Below are positions 47,011 to 59,940 of a stretch of DNA of 64,000 nt, piece by piece. This DNA comes from Spirodela intermedia. Lineage: Eukaryota; Streptophyta; Magnoliopsida; Alismatales; Araceae. The stretch spans positions 5,607,721 to 5,671,720 of the forward strand of contig LR746270.1 of NCBI GenBank assembly GCA_902729315.2, read 5' to 3'. Numbering within the stretch: the first letter of the stretch is position 1; each line of letters opens with the position of its first letter. A program made the translations under genes and the position numbers. The notes under the pieces were generated by a model. It was given only the letters and a program-made list of their open reading frames with translations. It had not been told where the DNA came from and did no database searches.

Positions 47011-47590
47011 ATGAGAATAGGGGAAAGCTCATCATAGAAAGTATCGTGCCACCATCATTATCATGCCACTGCCAAAGCACTTGGGGGCCCTCTTTATCCC
47101 CTAGCTGTCCCTTCTCTCTCCCTCTCTCTCTCTCTCTCCCCTCTTAAGCACCCATCGTGATGGGCTAGGTATTGGGCATGTTGTAATTGGCACATTACCA
47201 AGTTTTCCAAAAGCCACTCCATCAAGTCCAACAAACGTATGACTGTGAAAAAGAAAAGATAAAAAGAGGTAAAATGTTTCTCAAGACTAGGGCTTGGATG
47301 TTGCACTAGTCTATGGGTTAAATCATCAAATGGATATTTATTAAAAAATAAGAATATGCACATTTAACAAAGAAAAAGCATGAAACATATAATAAAATAT
47401 ATTTGATTTTTTAATTTAATTTTATTATATTTTACCATAGTAAAATTGATATTTCTTAACAAATCATTAATTACCATCTAAAATTGATAACTTAACACAT
47501 GTACAAGAAAAAAAACATGAATAAGTCTTGAGGTCCTTATTAATATCCTCATGTTGACAATCAATTTGAAGATAGAATGTGACATTTTAG
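47011..47590. other. Spacer between two retroelements
   Basis: It contains a CT-rich tract at 47112-47142 and otherwise AT-rich DNA. No gene. An LTR of the second element may lie here but could not be delimited. Confidence 0.4.
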
Positions 47591-47639
47591 AGAAGTGTCC
47601 TACAATCAGAACAATCCCATGTAAAGTAAATTAACAATT

Positions 47640-49430
47640 ATTTTATCTTGACCTAATAATATAGATGTAAGAATGTTATATACCTTGATGACTTGGTTGA
47701 AAAATTATTTTAGGATATTTTTTGTTGTGAATGGATGTTTTAAGAGAATAAAGTAAGCATATTTACTCAACTTATTGACCACTATCAGAATTTTCTAATA
47801 ACAATTGAAGGATAAGAAGCCTTCAATAAAATATGTTATACTATTGTCTCAAGTCAAATTGGGAATCTAAAGCAGTTAGAGTTACAGTTGCAAACATCAA
47901 TGATTCATATTTGTTATGTTGGACTCTATGCATTAGTGTAAATAATTTTTGACAACGTTTTTGATTCTCAAGTAATAAAAATCTTGAGATATGTGTTTAT
48001 AATAGGTTCATAAGAACCTTGAAAGTCCACATGCAGTATTATCATGACATTCTTAGAGTATAACGAAATCATTCCAATTTTTTTGGAAAGAACCAACTCG
48101 CCTTAATAAGATAGAACACCATGATGCAACCTGTATTTAAGGTTCTTGTCTAACCCATTGGATAGCTCTTGTTTGATCTTAGTAAGTTTGCTATGCTCGT
48201 CAACTTATGTTGTCAAGCTGTTATAATCAAACTATCATGACATGACAGTATTTTTTATTCGTTATGTAATAGGTAGAAGGATTCTTGAGATGATATCTAG
48301 CACCATATTCTCTATTCTAGTCTTATGTTTTATTTTAAAATAAAATTTTATAAGCTTGCTTAACACATTTGGTGTTCAAGAAAAAACAACTACTATTCAA
48401 GGAAATATTTCAAATAAATTTGGTTTGTATATATTATGAATGGGCTACCCATAAGATAATATTTTCACTTTAAATGGCAGTATCATAGTCCTAAGTTCTC
48501 TCTCAAATACAAATTTTAGCATATTTTTGGTGAATGATACTTGACTGAAATAGACCATCAACTAGTGATTTTGCATAAGTACAACACATCCTAAATCCTG
48601 AAGCATCAATTTTTAATTCAAATGACTGAAAAAAGAAGTGAAGTCACTAAAAATATTGTTATCATTGTTCATTTATGTTCTTAAAATAGTTTCTCAAGCC
48701 TATGTTCCACTGGAATATATCATTCTTGTGCTTATGAGGAGCCAAGCAATGCTCTCATCATTAACCACAAAGTGTCAAAAATAATCTTAACAACATTTAG
48801 AATATATATAATTCTCATGAATTGATATGAGTGGGCCATTAACCATTTTCTTGGAGTCTACGATCACTCTATCCTTTGACACTTAATGATTGTAGTATTC
48901 AATATGCTTGCTAAAAATTACACTTTTTCACATTAATATGGAGCTAATGTTCTTAGATTAGTTGGAACACTTGAGTCAAGTGTTGGTTGTGTGTTTATGT
49001 ATCTAGATTGTATATGAATATATCATCAAAAAATATTAATATTTTTTTGAATGAATAGGTAAAAAAAAATTATGTCCATTAAGATCTGAAATGTGGCCGA
49101 AGTATTTTTGTTTTCAAAAGACACTACTAGAAATTTGTAAAAACCCTTGTGTATTTTGGACGTTATTTTGTGTAAAATTGTCTTGTCCATACAAATTTGA
49201 TGGCAACTAGATTTTAAATTCAACTTGGAGAAAACTTTTAGATCCATACAATTCACCCAAGAATCTTTCAACAATTGGGATTTGAAAGCTGTCAAAAAAT
49301 AATGTTGTCAAGTCACCCATAATTGACATAAAATCTCTAACTATCATCTTTTTTTTTATCAATGGAGTCTAAGTAGCATATGGACTCATTGAAGGGTAGA
49401 TGATACCCATATTACACATCTTTTCTATTA
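47640..49430 (-). pseudogene. Pol remnant of a second Ty3/gypsy element (chromovirus-like)
   Basis: Minus-strand order is reverse transcriptase then integrase. RT: KVFSKLNLKSSCHQICM, IHKGFYKFLVVSF and TSATFQILMDIIF (49026-49295), matching the FSKLDLRSGYHQIR, HEGHYEFLVMPFG and APATFQxLMNxIF blocks; the preceding piece to about 49430 holds the LVKKKDGSWRFCVDY region in broken frames. Integrase: FIEGFLSFN and VVNKLSKYAYFILLKHPFT (about 47740-47860), matching the DFIEGLPxS and VVVDRLSKYAHFIxLxHP blocks of chromoviruses. Many stops and frameshifts. This is distinct from the Athila-type element to its left. Confidence 0.8.
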
Positions 49431-50762
49431 GTTTTCAAATTTATTTTTTTGAAAACGTGACAATAATTTCTAGTAGCAAGAGCACTTAACTCTAATGTGA
49501 TGTAATGACTGATCTCTCTAATAGTCAAGTGAGAGTCCATCACATGACATGAAAACCTTGAAAAACATCTAGATTAATTATTATTTGTTGATTGAGTAGG
49601 AGGTGAGGGTCTTCTCCATGACTCTCTTGACTTGTTGACACAACCTTAAAAATATTTCATCCCTTCATTGAAAATCACAAATTATTTACTTTAGTGATAT
49701 GTCAGACTTACGTAGATGTAAGTTTTCTCATAGGATGAGTGTGATACCATCAACCAAAAACTTCATTGGGAGTTAGTTTCAGCCCACCCTCATGATATCT
49801 AGTACTCTAAGCCACTACATAAAGTTTTAACTTGATCTAGGATGTGTGCTGTATATGCCATCCCGAAGTGATCTATTAATCTGCTAATAAGTCGTTTCAT
49901 GGCAGCTCCATCTATCACTTAATATGACATATGTGTTGTCCAATGAATATTTGATCACCCTCAACTCTTGTATCTTCAAAACTACTCCTTGACAATGTAC
50001 AGGTCCTCTGACTGTCATGTCATTTATCATCACAATCTCGTAACTAATGGTAGTATAAAGACAATCTCAATTCTTGTATTAATTATTGAGTCACTAAGTT
50101 GTTAGTCAGTCTACATTCTTGTATTTTCTATTGATTCGCCCCTTCAGCTTCATGGTCCTTGGTATCAAAGATTAATAGTTGAATTAAGGGAATTTTCAAT
50201 ATTTACTTAGATCTCAACTTACTTCTTGGTTGTCTGAAATATTATGATCTGTTCAATATCATCTCTAATGTCACCCTCGTCTTCATGAATAAAAGATAAC
50301 CATTCAACCCTTACCCTTCCCTTTCCGGGCAGAGGTTACTTGAATACTGGGCCTATTTTTTTGGTCTGATAATACCGTACCCAACATGATGCTGTGTTCA
50401 ATTGATCTTTTTATTTACTGGAACCCTGAAAAACAAACATAAGTTCTTATTTGATATAATAACTGGAGCATAGGAGGTTAATTAATTAAAAGGCATCTGT
50501 GCAAAGTTCATCGAGGATAGGCTCACAAGTGCCGAGATCATTTAGATTCTTATAGAAACAGAGAAACTATTTCACGGAATCAAGCGTGGTAAGCCTCCTG
50601 ACTGATTCTATTCACCTTCTCAAACACCGAAGCCCAACTGAATCCTAGAAACCCCAGACGGGGGAGGAGCTGGTCAGCAGCGAAGCTCGGATACCAAAGA
50701 GGCCTGCATAAATACTACAACAGCCCCTGACCAGCCGTCCACTTTGCGGCAGTAGCGGCGGG
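49431..50762. other. Spacer and 3' flank of MTA
   Basis: To about 50300 this is AT-rich DNA, probably protease/gag debris or LTR of the second element, but no domain can be named. From 50400 to 50762 it should hold the MTA 3' UTR. Confidence 0.45.
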
Positions 50763-53700
50763 TCAGGCATCCGAGGCTTCAGACTGTGATTGGTCCATAA
50801 ATGGTCTAGGTAGCGGCGGTGGCTTGGACTCAGAGCCCACATAGGGGCTCCTCATTTGGGCAGCACTAGGATCTCCCTCTGCTGCTGATGACGGTCTGGG
50901 CGGCGATGACGGCTGGACCTCCACATCCGGGTATGCCGCCTTGAACCGGGCCCTCAGCCCTTCGTCAACCAGCCGGACCCCATTCAACTGGTTTCCTAGC
51001 GACAGCCAGCTGCTCAAAAAAATAAAAGTACATAGAATTATGATCGTTGATAAGCATAATGACACCAACCTAATACCTGAACAAAATAAAAAATGAACGC
51101 TTGCCCAGATTCCGGCATACCCTGCATGGGTGTTGTGCATTCGGGCGAACAATTCCAGCTTCCTTGTTCTTGGGCTGATCCTCTCCAGAAGAGGGTACAT
51201 CTGCAAATAATTACACAAGTTTTCCTCTTTATAACTCAGATTATCTGTAATAACCAAGGCCGAACTATTCTTAGCAGCTCACACTAAACTGCAATCTTCC
51301 CTAATTTCTTCCCTTTTCAAGGAGAGAAATTCGAGAAACTGTAGGCTCAAAGCTACCTCGTCAGGCTTGCGGCTGGTCTCCCGAACTTCAGCGACGATGA
51401 CATCAGTGTCGATGTTCCTGTTGATCTCCGGGTTGCCCTTTATACCAACGAGGCAGTGCTCCTTGCTGTGGTTCAGCCAATGGCCGGTGCGGCCGGTTCT
51501 AATGATCCGTTGCAGCTGATTGGTCTTCACCCAGATGATCTCCTCTACACGCTTGTATCCCCATTGCTCCAAGCTGTTTATCAGCACGTAAAAACAGAGC
51601 TTAGTCAATACTTCTTTCACAAACTCTGGCTAAATGCTGAACAAATATATCATCCACTCAGGAGTGATCGTGCCAAAGGTATACTAAAGATATGAATTCG
51701 TTAGAAAAAAAGTTAGTTTTTCATCTTGTCAAAGAGTTGAACAATGAAAATAGATGCCGATAGCCCCACAGAGATATAAACTAATCCGTATATTTTACCG
51801 CAATTAATTAATTATAGCAGGGAGATGGAAAATAAGAATTAAGAAAAAAGACTTAATTACTGCTGTCTAGGAGGATAACAATTACGAAATTGATAAATAA
51901 ATGGCAAGAATGGGCCGCACTTCCTGGTTAAATTTGTTGAACGGAATGAAGGAGAAATAACCTGGAGGAGGTACTTGTCCAAGGGCAATGGGGAGAAGGT
52001 GGTCCCCAAGCTCAAGAGAGCGCACTAACCTTGGCAAAAACGGACTTAATGACGGAAGTCTGATGTAAAGCTGGTCAATTGGAGCTCCAAATTTAGACGT
52101 TAATTTCAACAGTAATTAAGCCTTTAATCCGAGCTAGACGATCTAAGCCAAGCCTTAAATAGGGGCTTTTCACACGAATCACCAAGCTGGTGAAAAGCCC
52201 CTGATATTATTAATATGAGTACAAGAACCACTCACAATTACATAGTGTGAGAGAGCCTTAATCATGTGGAGTGTAATGGATAGGAGTACGAGGAATCATA
52301 ATGAGTGTTGTTCACGAAAAGAATATTCGTCACACTAGCAGATGAAATAGTGTGTGCATGGAAGATAAAGTTACACAGAAGGCTAGAGCTAGTAAGAGGA
52401 CCTCTAGCATCCAGTAATCTATTGCGTCCCTAGAATCTCAGACTCATTGCCATTCAAGATTTAATAATCATCCACGGATTAAAGAATCAGCCAACACCCG
52501 AGACAAACATTGGTTCTAAGATATCTTTCCAAATCAAAGAAACCCAATCGATTTTAATGCTCTATATCAAAGAATCACCCATATTTTATCAGTATATCCC
52601 AATGCTGTGAAATTCTGACGATTTATTTGGAAAAAGATGATATGCTTGCAGCTTTGTATGCACCTTTCCGACCCTGACACTCCTTCAAAGGGCGGGGCTG
52701 GAGTTTCCCCCACCCTTAATTATTTCGACTGAGCTTCCCGATGAACATAGCTGGCACAAGGTATTGCATAAAGAACAGAACTAAGCCTAAACAAGAACAA
52801 GTCAATGGAATAAATTTGGTAAGCACTAGCACTTCACCCTAGGGCATACTCTTTTGTTTTCATTAGTTGGGATCGAGAGACAACTTTAGCCCTTACCTGC
52901 GTACTTAATTTACACCAATGCTAATAGTTTATTAGACCACAGACGAGGTGACACAGATAATCTAGAACCAAGTGTATTCTTTTCCAAATTTATTATGCAT
53001 TTTAATGCGTAATTTTTATCAATGATCAGAAGCCATAAATAAAGCATCCACTACCGTCAGTTCAATACAAAGGAAGAGATAGAAAATGTGTCGGTGCAGA
53101 TGAACACAAGAAGAGCCATTAAACAATCAGTCTTACCACAAATCTCATAAAAAGTGAGGCATAAACCTCGGTAGGACTTGGAATGACCATGATTATTCAG
53201 AAATCAAAATTTTAAAATTCATCCAGTGCGCCTTTTATCCTTAGAAGACCCTTCTAATTGGAAAAAAATAAAAAGGAGAGCATTAGATAGACAATCTCAG
53301 ACCAGCCCAAATTCATCCATGTCAAATGCAGCCCAAGACCACACCCAACTCAGGTTCAGCCTGATCCAAATTACCTCATGCATTTGCCTAGCTGACCTTG
53401 TACATACACTAGTTATAAGCCAAATTGAGAGCTTATGCCTAAAGATATGCACGCATATCGCATACGAAAATATAGACCAACAGCCAAAGGAAATGTCAGG
53501 GTCAGCTCAACTGAGTCCAGTTCAATTTTTGGGGGCTTGATGATTCTTCAAACCAGGGCAAGCCATTCACGCAGAAGCTCGCTCCAAAAGTGTTATACGT
53601 AAAATAAATGCGTTGTTCAACGAAAATGACTTGACTCACATGTAGAAACAGTATCATTGAATTGGTAGCAAATAACTTGATGAGCAAAGAAAGGGGGGGA

Positions 53701-56700
53701 GGTAACAAAGATGACTATCAGCAAAAATAAGCATGCTCAAGGAAAGACAGATGAACATGAACACATACCATTCACGCCCTAGTTCCATTGCCCGTCCAGT
53801 GACCCAGAGAAAAATTAGACCATCGGTCTGTAATGCAGGAACGTTCAGATTTCTCATCTCATCATCAGCCATAGTTCCATAAGGTAACTCCATATGAATG
53901 TCCCAAGGTGGATCTGCCATGATGACTCCAAATTGTCCGATGATGTCCATTCTAAATGAACGGATATCGCAATTAATCCACTGTGGTTCGCCAAGTTCCA
54001 CTTCTGAACAATATTCTGCCCTCTGTGTCTTCATTGGTTTTGGAGGAGCCATACTTACAGCTCCCATCATCAGTGGAGACACATCAGGTGTAGGATCAAG
54101 CTCATAATGAACATACTTGCATGTCTGTAACAATCACGAACATCAACACCGTATCAAATGCAGAACAACTACGCGGCAAAAAAAGATAACCTTTGTGCCC
54201 GGCAGTGACACAATGTAAGGTGCAGAAGAACTGCACAGAACAATGAATTACCTTCATGTGTCGACAAGTGTCCAGGAATGAGCAGTCGCCTAAATTTGTG
54301 TCCGTATGTGGAGCAATTATCCGACGGAAGTGCACCTTAAGAAAAAAGTTGTTTCAAGGCCAACTGAGCAAAGTCAAACATTCACATGCGAAACTGGGAC
54401 CATTTGATAATGTATTATTGGTCACACTTGACCCTCACACGTGCTAAGGTGTCTAAATATCATGATGTTGATCCCCCATAGCTTTCAGTTAACTTTATTG
54501 CTAGCGAGAAGGTAACTCTTAAAAAGCATTGGCAAGTACAATACTTGTAGATGTGAAAGTGTTGTCCAACAAAATTAAAATCATTTCAAGGATTTGCCCA
54601 AGATGAATGAGAACTTGGATGATAAATAAATGTCATGTTTGGCACATGGTTCTAGCTATGAAACAAGAGGTGGCGAGGTCAATATGATGGGAATAATCAG
54701 CATCAAACCATTAAAACTAACCTTCTCGCATGCTATGTATGAGCCAGACTGACGTCGGCAATCTTCCTTCGTTAAGTTTGAACAATATTCTTTCAGCTGA
54801 GAGCCACCTTTTGTCTTGAACTGTAACGCACAGCAATAGTAGCAATACAAACTGGCATATATCAGGAAAAGTTGTAGGAGAAAGGCAAAAATTGAAAAGA
54901 TAATTTCAAACAAATAAAAGTACGAGTAAATCAATCACACATCTTGAAGATGTTGATATTTTCAGAAGCACAAAGATTCCAGATTTTAAAACAAAGTGGT
55001 AATAGTGGGATGGGAGGAATGCCCACATGCCAATGTGACTATTGCAAACAGTTGCACGGGCCTACCAGAGATTGATCTTTTATACCGATCCAAAGAAGAC
55101 TAGAATCATCAATTGCAGGGCGGCGGTCAGATTCTAACTGGGTAAGGATGAGTAAGAATCCCAAAACTGTAGGTTCCTTTTCTCTCGAATGATATCCACG
55201 TTTTCACTCCCAGTGGAGTGTTCATGATAAGACCATTCAATCAAAGATAGAATAATACCAACAAACACTCGATTTACACAAGTTATCAAGTCATCTGAGT
55301 AACATAAATTCGTGCCTACAGGTCACTGAACCAAACGAATAATTTGTAGCAGGACAAAATAACTCAGCGCAAAACCCAAGATAATGCTTACCTGATGCAT
55401 GAGATCTATAAAAAAAAATGTTATGTACAGTTCAGTTCAAAATTTTCTATTGAATAATCAAAGAAAGCTAATGCACAAAACAATAGCCAATACGATTAAA
55501 TAGAATAAAACAACAAAAATCACAAGCATGTGGTGTGGGTTTTCTGAAGAGAAAATTTTCTATCAGCAGCCTTCATATTTCTATATCAAAAATCTGAGAA
55601 AAAAAAAGCATGATATAGGAATGTAGTTAATTTAATATGAAAATTTTGATTGAAATCCAGGGAAAAATCATACTCCACCTTCCTCACCTTAGTCACTTTA
55701 GCAACTAAGATCCAGAGGGATCTGCCAGGAGCCACATAATCAGGTGGAATCAACACTTTTATGTCCAAAAGGTTTCCCCAATTTGGCCAGATATGGAAAA
55801 TCTAGGACAACCTGCTCTAGCTCGAGACTGGAATCCAAAATAAACAATTCAACAGCACTATGTGATTTCGAATTCTTTGTTGCGTTTTACTGACAGGTTG
55901 GGTTACCCAAGCCATGCAAAAAAATATATGAGAATCCCAAATGGAATACACAGAAAAGCTTCAATCTTTATTGAATTGAAAGCTTCTACACAAAGCTGCA
56001 ACTTCACACAGAGAAGAAGGCCAAAACTGTAGGACAGCAAAGTCTGATTGCTTCCCTAAGAACTCCAGAGCCTAGTGCTTGGCACGATGTGAAACATAAA
56101 TAAAGGGCTACCCGAGAAAATGTACCAAAGTCAACGCATATATCAGGATAAAACACGACAAGACAAGCTTTCCAGGATAACATCCCATGTGACCAAGTGA
56201 ACACATGTGACAAGCCTGAAATCATCAAAAACATGCGGGAAATCGAACAGAAGAACATAATTCACACAGATTTACAAAGGGTTTCCAGACCTTTGCTGCG
56301 ACTGCAGTCTCCTTTGCTGTAGGCCGGTGGATTAGATCCAACAGCTCTTCTCCAGTCTTCGATTTCTGCAACTCCATGAATGACTTCCTGCTAAGAAGAG
56401 CTTCAAGATCCTTGAGATCGTCCTCTTCCGTACTCTTTTGAGGAAGCAGACTGGGACCACCCATCCCAGGTGGAGGGGCGAGAGGAGGCCGGTGGAGAGG
56501 GGGAACACCAATCCCCCTGGGGATCCCCATGAGCCCCATGACTCCCCTCGGGCCACCTCTCGGCCCCAGCATAGAACCCGGTCCTCCAGCTCCAGGAAAA
56601 ATGGGAGGCAAGCCCGAAAGATGAGGATCGACAGGCCCCAGCCACATCTCTGGATGCGGCGGCCTCGGCATCAGAGCTGCAGTAGAGGCATCAACTGCGG

Positions 56701-57514
56701 CCATGCCTCCAGAGTGATTCGGCATGTTACCATCCGCAGGAGTGGGCTCAGACGTCGACTGATTCAGCTGAGCAGTCTCCGGCAATTCTTTGAGAAGGCG
56801 GCTGCGGTCGATTCCCATGACCATCAGTCTCGCCTTCCCGCTGACCACGAACTCTTCCAAATCCACGCCTCCGTTGGCTTCAGCTATACACCGCATCGCC
56901 CTCTCAACAGCGGATATAGCGCCGTCCTCACCACCAAGCTCATTCAGAGCCTCCTTCTCCGCGGGTGAGGCTGAGGACTGGTCGCCCTCCAGCTTCCTGA
57001 GGACCGCGGCGGAATCAATTGCGGTGAAGGGGACTCTCTCCAGGAGGCAAACGGCCACCATTGTGCGCACCACCGCCAGCCGGTCGCCCGCGCCTCCCTC
57101 GACGATGAGGGAGGATCTCTCCCCGCGAGACCGCTGCGACTGCTGCCCATCGTCACCGGATCGCTTCGCCCGCGTCCTGGGAAAGGGAGAGTGGGGCTCC
57201 GGGTGAAGGCGGCGGCGAGGGTTTGCAGAACCAGCGTCCACCGGGGGCCGAGAGGTTGGTACAGGGACGGGATTCGGCCTCGTCGTGGGAACAAAAGGGC
57301 GACGGTTTACAGCAGCGATGAGGCGGAGGAAGATGTCGAGGGAGGAGACGAGGTCGGGGACGAGCGGCTGGATGGAGGAGATGAGATCCTCCTGGGCAAC
57401 GCGGCGAGCCTCGATGCGTTCCTCCAGCTGCTGCCGCATCACCTTCAGCGTGGCCAAGTCCTCCCCTCCTACTCCGCCGCCGTCTGCGACGGTGGCGGAC
57501 GGCTGTGACTCCAT
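50763..57514 (-). CDS. MTA: MTA, METTL3-type mRNA N6-adenosine methyltransferase, seven exons
   Basis: Exons: 56291-57514, 54722-54820, 54252-54335, 53769-54124, 51357-51573, 51121-51200 and 50763-51009. All GT-AG, phases agree; 768 residues (Arabidopsis MTA is about 685). MTA is the catalytic subunit of the nuclear m6A writer, working with MTB, FIP37 and VIR. The N-terminus has a helical segment (about 22-50), then a long linker with a Gly/Pro/Met-rich stretch (about 300-360). Two CCCH-type zinc fingers follow (Cys421, Cys429, Cys439, His443; and Cys459, Cys465, Cys471, His475). The MT-A70 domain holds the catalytic DPPW at 540-543, [51 protein letters not shown] and [19 protein letters not shown]. 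It appears intact. The first donor (AAG|GTCTGG) is weak but required. Intron 4 (2.2 kb) has a strong hairpin. Confidence 0.96.
52161..52202. repeat. Perfect 13-bp inverted repeat inside MTA intron 4
   Basis: AGGGGCTTTTCAC (52161-52173) and GTGAAAAGCCCCT (52190-52202) are exact reverse complements around a 16-base loop, which itself holds a short ACCAAGCTGGT near-palindrome. Confidence 0.9.
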
Positions 57515-58638
57515 GACGACGGCAACGAGCGACCAAAGGCCTCAGCTTCCGGGAGTCGCCGTCTCGTTTTATTCACCGCAGAGTCGGCGGCGGGGCGGCG
57601 ACGGTGGGATCGGCGAGTGTTTCTTCGAAAAACCCAACTGATTTCACAAATAATTACATTTTTCCCACTCAAATCAAACACCATTTCTACTCTGCTACGA
57701 AGAAATCGGCCTGATTAATTATTTTTTAAAAACCTGGGTTTTCGTTTTATGATCTTATAATCGCCCATTTCGAAAAAAAATACTTTTTGAAAGGAAAATC
57801 CAAATCCATCTATGTATTTTCCAGCGCCTCCTCGTTGATTTTTTTTCCCAAAAATGTTAAATTAATTCAACTTAAAAATTAAAAATTATAAAACTACACG
57901 AAAAATATTTAAAAGAAAAAAAAATAATTCAAGAAGCTCAAGCTACTGCTTCCAAGCTCGAAAGTAGAGGCTTTGCCTCGTTCAAGGATTCATCCCACGC
58001 TTTCAAAACCAGGCAAAAATGCAACTTTTATCGACTCTCTCCCATCCGTGTTAAACCCTGAGAGCCCCATCAAGTCAAACCCAGAAACCAAAGATTTTTT
58101 ACCCAGAACATCAACGGTCAAGCATGTCCGGCAACTCACAGTATCCTCTTAAATAATCAGAGGGCAGACCTGGCGATGATCCATCATCGTCAAGTTGCAC
58201 GCCCTACTTCTCCCTCCCCTCTCTCTCACTCGCTCCATGGAGTTCAAATGCGGCGGGCAAGAGAGAGTAAAGTCAAAGGGGCGCCCATATGAGTGGAGGA
58301 TTGAGATGGGGGCGGGGGGGGGCGTGTATGCTACTGGTTGAGGGGTTAACGAAGATGTAAGGAGGTTGCTGAGTGAGTTGACCAAATCCCACATCGGTAA
58401 ATCTTTCAAGTGAGATATGGTTCATATGTATTCGGTACAATAATTTGGCAATCTTCCAGGGGTCGAGTGGGGTTGAGAGGACAGCTGCTCAGACACCCGC
58501 TAACCGGGTAGTCCGATAAACCCTAAACCTGACTCTGTTGAGGTCTTCGCCCCACATTCTCACTGAGAAGTGGTGGGTTGGGGGTTGTTTACCCGGCGTT
58601 TAAACTCCCTCCCCACGTTGAGATATATACAAACGCCG
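57515..58638. other. MTA upstream region
   Basis: GC-rich near the MTA start, then AT-rich from 57700 to 57950, then mixed. It should hold the MTA promoter and 5' leader. No TATA box could be assigned with confidence. No gene. Confidence 0.45.
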
Positions 58639-59013
58639 ATGCCCGCGGCTGCTCCTCTCATCGATTATATTGGCACCACGGGAGCGCTCGCAGGGGGCGG
58701 CGCCGCCAGGTTAGCCGAGGTCCCTCGCCCTCCCAAACCCCTGTTTTTTCTTCAACACCGGACTTCCCCGGCACGGCCCCTGCGAGTGAGTGGGCTCTCT
58801 CTCTCTCCCCTTCCGCAGGCTCTCGTTAATGGTGGATTGAAGATGGGTCGCTTTGCATGGTCAAAACCCTCATCCCGCTTGGTCTCCAGGGCAAGAGTTG
58901 GGTCCTGTGATATCAGCCAGGCTCTCGTTTTCTGTTTATTCAAAGATATTTTCAAATCACACGGCTTTGACCTGGCTCCATCTCAGCCTATGATTCATAT
59001 ACTCCTGGCTTAA
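58639..59013 (+). CDS. Doubtful small ORF in a GC-rich island
   Basis: ATG 58639 opens 124 codons (start MPAAAPLIDYIGTTG). The first half is GC-rich, rich in Pro, Ala and Arg, and sits 15 bases after a TATA-like ATATATAC, too close for a usual promoter. The frame is open upstream as well, to 58570. I recognise no domain. It could be a short first exon, a non-coding transcript or chance. Confidence 0.2.
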   Translation: MPAAAPLIDYIGTTGALAGGGAARLAEVPRPPKPLFFLQHRTSPARPLRVSGLSLSPLPQALVNGGLKMGRFAWSKPSSRLVSRARVGSCDISQALVFCLFKDIFKSHGFDLAPSQPMIHILLA

Positions 59014-59136
59014 ACATATCATCAATATCATTGATGAGATGACTCCGCCGCAATCTGCAAAATATCATCTCAGCCTCTGCTTTCATCACAAAACCTACCC
59101 CACATCAAGAGCAATAGCCTATGCTTATATAGATAT

Positions 59137-59167
59137 AGATATATATATATATATATCTATATATATG
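59137..59167. repeat. (AT)n tract forming a palindrome
   Basis: A 22-base perfect palindrome of alternating AT (59137-59158) flanked by further AT and GATA units. Confidence 0.85.
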
Positions 59168-59940
59168 TGGTGAATCCGTTGGTGGGTAGCAGGATTCAAA
59201 AAAAAAAGAAGAAAGAAATGACTTTTAGCCTGTGGGTATTTAAAACAAAATTATCAGAAAATAAAATTAGACCCTGTCTTCTAAGCCTGCCGTTGGAGGG
59301 GAGGGGGAGAGACTGACCGCAAGAGATTAGGGCAGAAGCACTGAAGCTTGATCATGTTCTAATGGATTCCAAGAGGAACCTGTTGACTATTCCAATAAAA
59401 GCTGTTAATTTTAGCAATGACTATAAGCTAATCACTAAATACAGCAATCTGGGCGATTAAAGGGGGGAAATAGGATGTCTCCTCCATCTCCAAACGACCT
59501 GAAGCTTCCATCAGACACCATCAACCCACGGCGATGGCATGGGAGTCGAACAAGAAGCAAGTTTGCAAAAAGCTAGTATGAATCTAGACAAGGTAACCCG
59601 AGCCTCCAAGATACCCATTCCATGGATTGACAGCAAAAATTATTCTATGTTTCAAAAGTGCGCCGCTAGATGTGCACGGTGCAGGCAACGAGAAGCAGGT
59701 GGGTGGAAAGGAAAGAAAATGGCAGGAAGCCAGGCTCTCTGACGTTGACATTCCAAGAATTCCTAGCAGGCCCTTCACGCAGATGCAGCTCCGGACCATG
59801 AACAGACTGACAGCACGCATCTGGAAGACGAATCCCAGCCCTGTTTGTTAGGTACGAAGATTGAAGTAATAAATTTTTTTTGGAGCTCAGAGCTTGGAAC
59901 ATGTTCATCACCTCGTAAAGGGAAGATAGACAGCTGCCAG

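Noticed and set aside
53226-53540. 104-codon plus-strand frame in MTA intron 4
   Set aside because: Intronic, antisense to MTA, no domain.
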